From Macrocystis pyrifera (lineage: Eukaryota > Sar > Phaeophyceae > Laminariales > Laminariaceae), in assembly GCA_031763025.1 (NCBI GenBank), contig JASSKH010000038.1, positions 3,079,001 to 3,143,000 on the forward strand: a DNA stretch of 64,000 bases, given 5' to 3'. How positions within the stretch are numbered: position 1 is the stretch's first letter; the number at the start of each line of letters is the position of its first letter. The translations under genes were made by a program, and so were the position numbers. Below the pieces are notes generated by a model, which was given only the letters and a program-made list of their open reading frames with translations, did no database searches and was not told the origin of the DNA. Below are positions 1 to 12,300 of this stretch, one piece after another.

Positions 1-1312
1 CACCAGTAGGTACGTGATACATTCATTCCCTTTGTCACAATGTGCGGAGTAAAGGTTCTCCACCCCGTACAAATAATGATCTATAACTCGATCGCCAGCT
101 GTAACCGACCGCAAAAAAAAAAAAAAAAAAAAAACGGTGCCCTGCAGTGGTTGTCTACAAGTCTTAGATCTCTCACGTGGTGAGCGGCATGATTTTACAT
201 CACTACTGCTGCTGTCGTTGCCAACCGACGCCAACCCAACCTATGTATAATATGTACAGAGGCGGGGGGGGGGGTGGGATTGGGCGAAACGCGTCGTCTC
301 CCGCAGGACCTGCCCGCGCTCGTCGTATCGTAAAGAAAAGTACATACACATACATGCTGGTACGAGTACTTGCACCAGGTTATAACGTCCCTCGTACCAG
401 GTTTCACAGCAGGGGTACCGTCCTATATGCATGTATGAATAATACTATTAATAATATTAATAGTAATAGTACCTACGACCCTCTGTCAGTTCAGGCCCCA
501 GGCTCACTGAAAACATATTCCAATGCAAGTTTCTCACAACTACCCGATGGGCCTCTGGTAAAAACTAATCTGAATATTTACGGCATGACCAGGTCAGGTA
601 TATCAAGAGGATGGTACGGATACGAAGTATAGGTGTGCAGGACCTGGTATTTAATTCAGGAAGGACACAGCGAAGAACAGAAACAGGTAAAAAGGCGAAG
701 CAGGCATTATTTTTTGTCGACCACACTTACTTGCTGCTTGGTGTTCTTTTTTTCAAGTAAAAGTGAATAAATAAAAACACCACCTGTCGTGACAAATAGT
801 TCACGCGCTACATCGCTGTGATGATATGTTCTGCTCTTTTTACTTCTTGGAGCGATCCTGGATAGATCTGAACGACGAGATAGAAGATATATGTTGATGT
901 TGATGATCAAATACCTGGTACCTGGTGGATACGATAATAGGTAGATGCGCAGTCAAGAGTGCAGAGAGAGGTGGTATTACTGCTGTTTGTTCGTGTTGCT
1001 GTAGTTAGTTGCAGTTTACCTTACTGTTGTTGCAGTTGCTGTAGTAGCATAGCTGAGAGATGGAGCTGGAAATCAGGATACACCACATGCTACATGTATA
1101 TGTACAAAGGCAAACAGGACACTGCAGCTTTGCTGCTGCTATGAATGGAAAGAGAAGTCCACAGAGGAAATTGCTTTTTTGTTGTTGTGATGTTACAGCA
1201 GTTATTGTTTAAAAACTGTTCCTTTCGACGAGCTGGTGGTTGGTCTTTCTATCTCTCTATTATAGAGAGAGGGCGAAGAATCATCAGCACGAGAGACGAG
1301 CACTGTGGTGTA
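1..1312. other. Non-coding stretch, no gene recognised
   Basis: No exon with recognisable similarity or convincing splice sites was seen. It holds an A-run near 114-134, a G-run near 266-275, CTG/CAG-rich tracts (about 960-1210) and several copies of the short motif TACCWGGTA (for example near 912-926). The short open frames here are rich in Tyr, Cys and Ser and look like translated simple repeats. Confidence 0.6.
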
Positions 1313-1653
1313 GCCGGCGTCCCCGGTGGCTTGGTAGGTGGTCCGCGTGCCTATCAAGATCAATTTCGTGGGTTCAAATCTCACCGAGTGCATGCTCGTA
1401 GGGACTTTTTCTTGCATAAAAAAATGATAAGCGGAAAGCGCGAGAGCGTGAGTTATTAGCTACATCCGATGAAAATCGACGAGCAGTGGGAATGCTGAAC
1501 CCTATGCGCGACAAAAAATAAAGGCAAGTACCGGGGGGGAGAAGGGACGACACCTGTGACCACGGCTTGTCCAGAAGATCGTCGAGGGTAAAACCTCCTA
1601 CGAGTGGGCTGGAAAGTAAAAGTGATGATGAAAAAAAAAAAAAAAAAAAAAAA
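1313..1653 (+). mobile_element. tRNA-derived SINE, full-length copy 1
   Basis: A 341-bp unit begins with a tRNA-like head: a box-A-like TGGCTTGGTAGG near 1327 and a box-B-like GGTTCAAATCT near 1371. A shared tRNA-unrelated body follows, and it ends in an A-run (about 1631-1653). The same order recurs in three other places in the window. SINEs of this kind are transcribed by RNA polymerase III from the internal A/B boxes and moved by a partner LINE; that mode of movement is family knowledge, not shown here. Confidence 0.85.
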
Positions 1654-3265
1654 TCTGTGTTGTATCGATGGCACGCACACTCATTACGTACCACGAAAAT
1701 ACTGCTGCTGTTGTTGTGTTGTTGTGTACCTGTGGTACAGCACTCTCGTAACTAACTACTGCTGTTTACTGCAGTTTTTTTCACTGTTGTTGTTCCAGCA
1801 TCACATCATCACCTCATCATCATTGTTGCCAGGTACCAGGTACGATCGTATATGTGATGATGAAAAAAAGTGTATGTATGTGTATATGTATGATGATGGA
1901 TTGCAAGCGACGCGGGTGCATGTACACGGCTGTCCCTCCTGCTGCCTATCATGCTGCATGCTCTGCTCCCGGTTCGACCGCCGTGTACGACTACATGCAG
2001 CAATGAAAACTTGTGTTGTGTGTGACTACGGAGCGCGATCCTTTTTTCCAACGACAGCAACAACAAACTGTTGAAAAAAAAAAAATCTCGTTGCTGCTGG
2101 TGTGTGGCAGAGGGTGCGGATATCGTTGGAGATACAACTGCTGTAGAAAACAACGCGGCACATATTTTTGCTTTACACGCACACAAGCCCACACACATAC
2201 GGTACACAGCAGCAAGCAGCAGTTAAGTAGTAAATACGACCAATCCTCTCGTACGTAGCTTTTGCTAGTGTGTGTCTTATGTCGTATACATACGTGTATG
2301 AACGATATTCATACCAGCGAGGTATCACGAGGGTTGTTGGATACGTATCAAGTTTTAGTTCAAAACAAATCTTTTGTTCGGAATTATTATCCGAAATTTA
2401 CAGGAATTTTACGGGACATCACTACCACCGAGTCAAGATTTTGATGGATATGGTTTTAAAATGAATTTGAAACACATCGTACATAGTTTTACCCGTGTGC
2501 AAATTCAAAATACAAAATCGAAATGTGTGCGTTTTTGCTTTTCTAGACATCCAGCACGCCCAGTGCCCGTCCGTGCCGTGATTCTTCATGCTAGAGAGAC
2601 ACCAGCTCTGTGGCCACAAACTGCGGGGAAGCACATACTACGCATACACATGCAAACCAGATAATAAGGACAAGTTGCTCTACGCGGAAGGCAAGAGAAC
2701 GAAAGAAAAAAGCGAAAGGAAACATGTAAAAATAGAGAAACGGAAAAGAACGAAAGAAGAGAGAAATTAATTTTGGATTTTTTCTCGCCTAAAGTATCGA
2801 AAGAAAAACAATTACTAGTCTAGAGTATACAGAAGTACGACACCTCGGTGAAAAAAAGAGAACTGTTCGATTTTTCATTCTTGTTTCCAGTTGTTTCCAA
2901 CGGATTCGAAACCTCAACAGCCTGACCGAGCGTTGTTTTTCTGTCAACCCTCACGCACGAGACAATCGACAATCGAACAACAGACAACAGCACCGCTGTG
3001 CTGTCGTTGTTGTTGTTGTTGTTGTTGTCTTGTCAGCGCTCATCCAAGAAAGCCACACGAGGTACACACCGTCGCACAACAACCACACCCTTTCATTCAC
3101 ATTTTACTCACACAGCAGTACCATCATCACCACCACCCAGCATCCTCTCAGCTGTCTCGAGACTTTTTCTTTTTTTGCTTGACAGCAAACAGCAGAGAGG
3201 CTCTCATCAGCAGCAGCAGTGGCAGCACGAGACAACACCAAAGAAGATCATCATAATAAAGCAAC
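1654..3265. promoter_or_regulatory. Region upstream of the LPMO gene; probable promoter and 5' UTR near its 3' end
   Basis: No gene is recognised. The last 350 bases (about 2890-3265) change composition to CA/CT-rich sequence with GTT and CAG runs, have no upstream ATG shortly before 3266, and lead directly into the signal-peptide exon. I infer promoter plus 5' UTR here. No TATA box or mapped start site can be claimed. Confidence 0.35.
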
Positions 3266-3346
3266 ATGTCTCCAACTTCGTGGATATCGGTGGTGACACT
3301 GAGCGTTGTCGGTTTCCTGGCGCACTGCCCAACCGGCGCTGACGGC
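3266..3346 (+). other. Signal peptide of the LPMO
   Basis: Codons 1-27 hold a hydrophobic core (ISVVTLSVVGFLA) and end ADG before His. In active LPMOs the mature chain must begin with histidine, because its free amino group helps bind copper. That requirement fixes both the start codon at 3266 and the cleavage site. Confidence 0.85.
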
Positions 3347-6300
3347 CACGTGTACATGATGAAGCCGGTCTCGCGCAACCTCTTTGGCACCAGCGCCTTC
3401 GACCAATCGTGAGTTTTAATCGTCTATCTGTGTAGTCGAGGAGTGCTCGTACTTGTTGTATACTCGTATCTATACTCGTCGTACATAACAGCAAGCAGAT
3501 CTTGCCACAGTCACCGAGTAAGTCAGTCTAAGGGCCATTCCTAACGAACCGAATTAAAATCACGATTCGTGATTTTTAGGCATGCCAAAAGATCACGATC
3601 CGTGACATTTCAGTTCTAACGAAAAAAGCCGAAAAACGTCGCGTTTCGTGATATTTTCAAATAGTTGAAGTTCTGATATTTCAAACCCAACGTTTTTTGG
3701 GGGTGTGGGGCAAACTCTCGAGAGTGGGGCACGGCCAGGCCGGGCTGGGCCGTCCGCACCTGGCCCAGCCCGTGACATATTCGAATCGCGGGCCGAAGCC
3801 TGACCCAGCCTGCGAGATTCCAACTTCACCGGCCGTCGGCCAAGCTCGTTTCGCGAGATTCCATCTCGCAGGCCGTCTGCTCGGCCTGGCCTGTGACATC
3901 CCCAGGTCATTTTCGCGTTTGTCTTCCAGCAGTGGCTCCTCCTCCTGGAAATTTCGAGGCCACAACCTCCTTGTTAGCCCGGGCCCAGCAGTGTCTTTGG
4001 GTAGCCGCCCGTTGTCCACAAGCGGCGTACGAAGCAGAGTCTGCCATGCCCCTATACCGACCATCGGATACCGTTGGTGCGCGTGGGTTGAGTAGTGCCT
4101 TGATCAGGCGTATTTTGAGGCACGACAAATGTCACGAATCGTGATTTTTGTTTTTTTTTTAGGGAAAAGCTAAAAAAATTGGTGTCATGAATCGTGATTT
4201 TTTTTTTTGTCGTGATTCACGACAAAAAAATCACGATTCACGACAAAAATATCACGAATCGTGATTTTTTTTGTTCGTTAGGAGTGGCCCTAATAAGGGT
4301 GTGCCAGTTCGTCAGGTCTTTCTACGTCGTAGATACAAATACACGAGTCCGTTTTTTTTCCTAGAATAAAATAATAGGTGAAGGAAGAGAAGAAGGAGGA
4401 GGAGGAGGAGGAGGAGGAGGAGGAGGAGGAGGGAGGGGGGGGGAGGAGGAGTTGTGCATCTTGGGGCCGTATGGATATCCATGCCGCAAGGTTGTGGTTG
4501 GATAATGATCCGCAGCGGTACGGTGGTAGAGATGTGAAGTGAACAGCTTTGAAACTTCGCTTGTGCCAGGCCCGCTGTGATTCAGCCCTGTGGTTGGAAT
4601 ATGGGGTCGCTTGCTTTCCAACCGATCACATTTATTTCACGTCGATGACTTTCAGCGTATCAAGATACAGAGTTCAGCGCATCTTCAAGTCCTTTCCTAC
4701 GGTGTGATACGTACGCAATATACGTATACCTGGTACACACAGCTCGCGTGGATACGTCGATGTGGATACACATACATAACAGCTCGTGGACACGCTCCCG
4801 CGCAACAGTAGCACCAGCATCATCAGCAGCAGCAGGTCCTGGAAGAGGTAGCCGAGAAATTAAATCGATTTTTTCCTGACGCACGACGAAATTAATGATG
4901 AATATGAGAGTACAGGAGGATTCGGCGCCAGCAGAACCGTAGAAGCATTATAAAATTTGGGCAGCATCCAGGGGAGTCGCTGGCCTATATCTCTAACAAG
5001 GAATCACATATAGAATACGCGCGCTCGGTTTATCACAATACTTGTATCACGCAGCTTGCAAAGTTGAGTATCAATTATTTAATCAGTCGAACTCACAGCT
5101 GACGTATTTCAAAATTTACAAAATACTTGTAAAATTCGGTAAAAAACGGAATATAGACGAGGCGTATTACGCAGCTTGCAAAGTTGAGTATCAACTATTT
5201 AATCAGTCGAACTCACAGCTGACGTATTTCAAAAATTATAAAAAAAAAATATGTTCAGAAAAATAGGCTCAGATCGGCACAAAAAATGAGAAAAATGGCT
5301 ATTACTCTGAATACTACCTGGTATATAATAAGAGTTAAATCAAGGTCGGAAAAATAATAAAAGGCGTTGAGCCTGGACATCAAATTGACGTTCTCAACAC
5401 CGGATGCGCACTCACTGCTGTAGTACGAATAGTGTACGTAGGCGCTGAGAGATTGAGACGGCGCTTCTTCTTCTTCCCTCCGTCTTCTTCAAAACCTAAA
5501 TCCCCTCTGCTCCCTCTCTCTCTCTCACCTTTTTTATATCTCTACCATCTATCTCTCTCACAGAGATGTGGGCATCAACTACTGCCCCCACTGCTTCCAA
5601 TCCCGTGGCCCCGCCGCGGTTCGCGCTCGCGGGGGAGGAGCACCCTGGCCCCACTTCAACGGGGAACGAGCTGCCAACGGCAACTACATAGAGACCGACG
5701 AGGTCAGCAAAAGGCACGGCATCTGCGGTGACCCAGAACAGGTGAGGCTTCTTGATTCATTCCGAGGCTACACAGACTATACATGCTGGGCTTACAGACT
5801 GCGAAGGGCATTCCGCTTTTTTCCTTCGTATACAATTGATTGGTGTATGATGTGCATGTGCAACACAAAGATTGAGACCATGGCTGCGAGACGTGTTCCC
5901 AAGTGTTTCGCTTGTTGTTGGACTGGTTTTGTAGTCCGTCTCCGTCTCTGTTGCTGCGTACCAGGTATATACAAATACACGGGTGGTTCTACGGTGCCAC
6001 GTGCAACGAACGGTGCCGCGTGCGATGTCCTTGTGTCTGTGGATCTTGTCCTGTGTCTAATTCAAGATCTTGCGAATCATGCATACGAGACCGTTTTTTT
6101 TTTTTTTTTTTTCTCTCAACGCATATGTATTGCTGCTCTGGCAACAGCCAGCCTCTCAACACCGAGAGGCTGGCTTGCGTGCATGTACCAGGCGCGTCTG
6201 CTGCTGTAGGTGCCTTGCCTGTTGTGTGTGGTGGTGGTCGTGGTGCGCATGGACCTGCGATGGGTTCTTCTTTGTCGGAAATTGATGCCGTTGACTGGTT

Positions 6301-9300
6301 GATGTTGATGAGAGGATTCGACCGTTGGGTTTGTTGTGGATCCTGGCGACAGTCAGATTTCATACATTTCATACAAACAAATACCTGATGCTGTATACAT
6401 CAGTATACCAGTACATACAAGCACATTCATACATACTACAGCAGATGCACCACGCACCACGTAGCTCTTAAGCCTCTATGCCTATTAATAGGTACAAAGT
6501 ATGTAGCGTCTGTTACCTGTGGTGGAGTGCATGAGGGCCAAGGCCTCTATCTAAAGTACAGGCACAGAAAAAACGCGGGGTGTTCTTTTGCCGCTCTCTA
6601 TCGAACTGTGCTGAAAATAGACTCCTGCTCTGCCAACGCAGCATAAAAATATCAAGAACAAAAACAGAATGTACCCGGTAGGATACGCGGTTGGTACATA
6701 CCTGGTGCACAATGTACACACACTTAAAAATACACCTCCCGCGCCCTCAGTGTGTTCTGTCTTGTCTACACGTACATAGCTTGGCCTTCGAGGATCTACC
6801 TCCCCAAACCCACAGCAACATTAATTGTCTCGTCTGGTCTCGATAGCGACCGGAACAAACACGACATGCCGTACAGCAGTACTATTAATAGTACAGCAGG
6901 ATACACCCATGAAATAAACACGTTTTTTGCACCTTGTTTGCACGATTTCGGCGCCATGGCGGTGACAGTTGGGGTTGATACAGTAGTAGGATTAGTGGTA
7001 GTACTAATATTGATATAAGTAGTGTGTACGCTGAACTACATGCCGACGAAAATTCAATTGTCAACTCTTCTGTTCTGACGATACTTGCAAATAAAATATC
7101 GAACTCTAAAATTTCGGAATGCCTGAATGTATGTACAACAGTAGGAGTGGGTGCACGTTGCGACATGCATGGTAACACTTGCAGTCAGGCAGCACCAACT
7201 TGCATGCAGGCGGCACATGCAACCAGGCAGCACTAAACAGCACTAAACAAGCGCGTAAAAACATGTTTGTTTGTCTCCCCGTTTAAAGCGTTCTTTTTTG
7301 CTCAACGGCATCCACCACAAACAACTACAGCAGTAGTACTACTGTAGTAGTGTCCGTTTCTTCGTCTCAGACATATCATACCTGGTACACATTGTCAAGT
7401 TCTGTGGGCACAGACCAGACGATATACGAGCACAGACGCGGCAGAGAAAACCGCTTGATTTTTCCGTCTACCCCTTCCTCGTTTAGTTCTTCCATCTATC
7501 TGTCGTTCCGCGTAAAAACTACAAGATACAGCGTATGTTTTGCGTCACAAAATAGTTTTTGCCCTTTTTGTACGCGTGGATGGTATGACTATACTATGTA
7601 TATGAGCTGCACACTGCATTGCCAGATGGCAAGTGGAACAAAAATATCACTATTCTTCTACTTTACTACCAGGCATACTTGTGGGATGATGACTGGGTCT
7701 CTGACCCCCCCCCCCGCCCCGCGTACGCGCTTTGTTCCTCTGTCCATGATCGATCGCCTCGCATCACCTCCGCTCGGCTCCTCTCGGCATGGTCTGCACA
7801 TGTTGCGCCTATTGCACCTATTGCGCCTACTGCACCTTGAAGACGAAGGCGGAGGGGTCCAACCTTTACGGCATGGAGAACATCAACTATCCCGTGCTTG
7901 AGACTTACGCCGAAGGCGAGGTTCTCGAGATGAAGATCGTCGTCTCCACCTACCATTGGGTGAGAATCGTCTTAGTAATTACGATACTATCAACATGAAC
8001 GTAGTCATGTCAAGGGCACGCATACAGCAGTATCACTATTTACTGCTACAGGGTAACTACTCCGGGGGTACCCAGAAACGTACCTGAGTACGACGACACA
8101 ACTACAGCAGTAGGTTTGGCACCCGGGTACGCCATAACAACTCAAGCAGGTTCGGTGCCCAGGAACAAATACACGATAGTAGCTTTCGTAATCGGGTATC
8201 CATTCTCGGTACCACAGTCGGTACCTGTTTTTATAAGCAAACCCTTGAATATTTTGTTGTTTGTCCGTGGGCTGTGGCAATTTGATATGTAGGCTTCGTA
8301 CTGTAAGTATGAATATAGTATGCCAGGGACGTGCGTTTTCGACCAGGCACAATTTAATCTACCGCAGTGGTAACTCTGGTACGTTACTTTGGTTAGTACG
8401 AGAAGTGTTGCTGTTTTATCACTAACCTCGAACTATCACTACTATCATATACCGTTGTACGGCGGTAGCCTACCGCGATAAACTCCCATACTGCTCTACT
8501 ATTAATAATAATAGGTGGTGGACGTGGTGACGGTTGTACCCGATACGTTGGCGTTTCACTTCCATTAATACGCACGGTTAAACCGCGAGTTTGCGATGAT
8601 TTTTTTTTGTTCTGGGTTTCTTCGTCTCACAGCCTGTGACCACAGACTTAGTATCTCCCTATTATGTGAAGACTAAACACTCCAGGCAAAAGGCTGCAGA
8701 ACCATATTTTTTTTGTTGGTATTCAAACGGCAAACTACAGATGAACGTATAATAGCGGTATATCATACCAACAGCATTCTTACAAGACGGTGCAAGGTCA
8801 AGGTATATCATATCTCAGACTTCATCAGCATCTCACGAACAAAACGAACAACAAATGGATACAGGATGTATGAATAGTGGAGCGACTTTTTATGGCCGTA
8901 TCTTACGTGAAGCCAATGGAGCAGTGAGAGCAGTAGGATCCTGCAGTGAGTGGTTGTGACAGGCACTCCATTAATATGATGTTACGTACAAGCCTGGTGT
9001 TGCATGCCAGGTACATAATAATAGAATTCGAAGAGATCTTCAACGTACATATTACCGGCTGTGTTTGGCACTCTGTAGTTGAACATTGAAATTGCATATT
9101 ATACCGGTGAATGTGCAGGCCGTACGTAGCCCCGCTGTCGTACCACCGCTTGTCTATCAATAGCCTAAATATACACCAGGTAGGTGCTGCTGTACCTGGT
9201 ATACAACGGTACGCAGGTCGCTTTTCGAAACACTTCACCAGGTACCTATTAATAGTGCTTGTTTTGACGAAAAAAATGAAAATACACACACAAACGCGCC

Positions 9301-12300
9301 GGCGTGCACGACGCAACAACCAACTATTGTTTAATTGTTAACCGTAGTAATAGTAAGCATTACCCACCCCCACGGGACAGTGTTGCCCTCCGCTACCGGC
9401 AAGGCCAGTTACGCCTCACATGCCTCGTGCTCGCTTTATTCTCCCCTCGCCTTTCAAGATTGTTTTTACCTCAACTGAAGCGGAAGAAGCCCTTCACAAT
9501 CCCCCCCCCCCCCCCCCCCCACCATGTGTTGCTTTTCCCCACGCCACACTTCCTACCTAAGATATTAGAAGGCCGCGGCTAATTTTGCTGCTTGAATGCT
9601 GAGGTCAAAACAGAGGCCTTGACGCCCCCAAACAGACAGGGGTCTCCTATACCTGGTATACGTTAGCGTGTTTGCCTCCTACCAGCACTATAATAAGACA
9701 CCTGGTATATACGTTTGCATGTTTTACCTCCTTCCGACGCTATAAGATGACACCTGGTATACAACATCTCACGCTTGTTAGCTTTTCTCTCGCTCGTTCT
9801 TGTTTTGTTTGGGGTTTCCAGGGACACGTGGAGGCGTTTATCTGCAACGGCGACGACCTCGCTGACGGACCTGACGGCACCCTCACACAGTCCTGCTTCA
9901 ACAAGTACCCCCTAGACCGGGCGGCGGATGACGGCGATGCTGGACCCATCGACCCGAAGAACCCTGGACGCTACATCCTGGACCCTCCGTGCCGCAAGGG
10001 CGAGACCGACCAGGAGATCATGCCCGGAGCCTTCCCGGGAGACGTGGCTACCGCTCGCTTTCAGCTCCCCAGCGGGCTTACCTGCAAGCGCTGCACGGTG
10101 CAGATGGTCTACTGTGAGTTGTGTTAATTATTGATGCAATTTCTTTGTGACGTATCCCTCCAGAGAACCATGCATAGCGACACACTTAGCGATAACACCA
10201 GGGAGAAGAAAGTACGGTGTTGTGATGAGTGCGAGGGTTTTAAAAGGAGATATTTAACCCTTTTAGAGCTGCAGTCCCGTTTTGGAGAAAAACTACTCAG
10301 AATTAGAGTGGTTTGTCCCCACACCGGACTGCGGTCCTAAATGGGTTAACGGCAGAGACATGCCTGATGTGTTTAATTCATGCTTGCCGACTGCGAGCCG
10401 AATATCAGGTATTACGGGGGACCATAGTAAATGGGACCAGATATTGTTAGTAAAAATGGGGAAACATATAGGTTTTGTGTGTATCGTAGGTGCTATATAT
10501 ACTATGGTCCTCCGAAATAGTCGGTTTCGTCTAGGGACATGCTTGTCCTGGGTTGGATCTGTCCCATACAGATATTTTCGCAGCACCTCAGAACGGCGGG
10601 ATAGGATCTCGTGGATGGTGTACAGTAGATAGATAGATCATGATCTGTGCAATGTGTGGGTATATCCATGCTGTTGTACAACTCATTGCATTGGGGTCCG
10701 GGGTCCGACCATGAAATAGATCGTCATCTCGTAACCGAGCATCCCGCGTTGCTTCGTGCGGGCTGATGCTGATGCTGTCATCGTCACAATTTTTCATGTT
10801 TTGGCGCTCGAGTCCAAAAAGGTTACTACGCTTGAAAAATAACATGTTACTGTCGTGATGAGGTGAATCATACTGACTGACCCCCCCCCCCCCCCCCCCC
10901 CCCTCCCCCCGACAAACATCCACTTCCTACCTCTTTGGGGTTGCATCTCTCAGACACCGGCAACTCGTGCAAGCACCAAGGTTACGCGGAGTTCAACCCC
11001 CCTTCGTGGCCTGGCTCGTGCGCTCCCAAGAAGGCGGACTGGATCAACGAAGTGGTCGGGCAGTGCGGCGACGGTGACGCCTACCCCGAGGAGTTCTGGA
11101 ACTGCGCCGACATCGAGATCTCGTCAGGTGCGTAGTCTTCTCTCTCCCTGCCCTCTGCCCTCGCTGTACCTTATCGTACGTAACACCGCATTTGTCGTGT
11201 CCAAGTCCGAGAATGGTTTGTTCGCATCAACCAACCCACACGATTTGTGTACACGTCACGCCATGCCATACCTCACCGTAATCAATGAGCTAGAAGTCGT
11301 CGGCGACTTGTCGCTCAGTGATCATGGTGCATACCTGACAAAAATAACAAGTCGAGGTCGACCGGCCGTCGAGCACTGTATCTCAGATGTACCCCAAGGG
11401 TTGCAATCCTTTTGAATCAATCGAGCTATGTCAGAAGTCAGCGACGACTTCTAGTGGTTATGATGCGCATCTATTAATAACAATGTCATGCCTCCGTCCT
11501 TCTGCCTGTCTGTCCGTCCGTCCGTCCGTCCGTCTTTCGTCTCTTCTTATGCAGACGGAGACACGTCCCCGACCCCGACGACCACCGACGCTCCAAACAG
11601 CGCCCCTACCTCCGAGGCTCCTACCTCCGAGGCTCCTACCTCCGAGGCTCCTACCTCCGAGGCTCCTACCTCCGAGGCTCCTACCTCCGAGGCTCCTACC
11701 TCCGAGGCGCCCGTGTCGCCTGACTCTCCCGAAGCCACCAGGCTCCTGAGACACCTTCGACTGATGGCGGTGGCGGCGGGGAGACGAAGCCCGTCATGGC
11801 GACGTTCGCGCCTTCCCAGATGGCTCCGACCCCGGGGGGGGAATGCAGCGACCCCGTTATGGCGTACGGCCAGGTAAAAAACCTGAGTGTTTTAGGTATG
11901 CCATGTTACATAGTATTAATATTACGGGGGTCCATAGTAAATAGGACCTACGGCACACATAAAAACCTATATGTTTACATATTTTTACCAACAATATTTG
12001 TTCCTATTTACTATGGTCCCCCGTAATAGTTCGATACGAAAGGGAGTAAATATGATACGTAGGAGTTAACTGTCGTCGACTGCTGTGTGCGCTGGTGGAA
12101 AGCGGTAAATATGGTCGGAGGTGTTTTTTTACTGTCGTCGACAGCTGCGTACGCTGGCGGAAATCGTTAAATATTAATGGTAGGCGTGTAATACCTTTAG
12201 GATTGCGCTCCCGTTTTGGCGACAATTGGGGACAAATTACATGAAATTAGAGTTAAGATACACGTTTCTGGACAGTGCAGTACTGAAAGGGTTAGCACTA

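Noticed and set aside
1313-1390. A genuine tRNA gene
   Set aside because: The tRNA-like head lacks a convincing acceptor stem and recurs three more times with the same long 3' body and A-tail, so it is a SINE.
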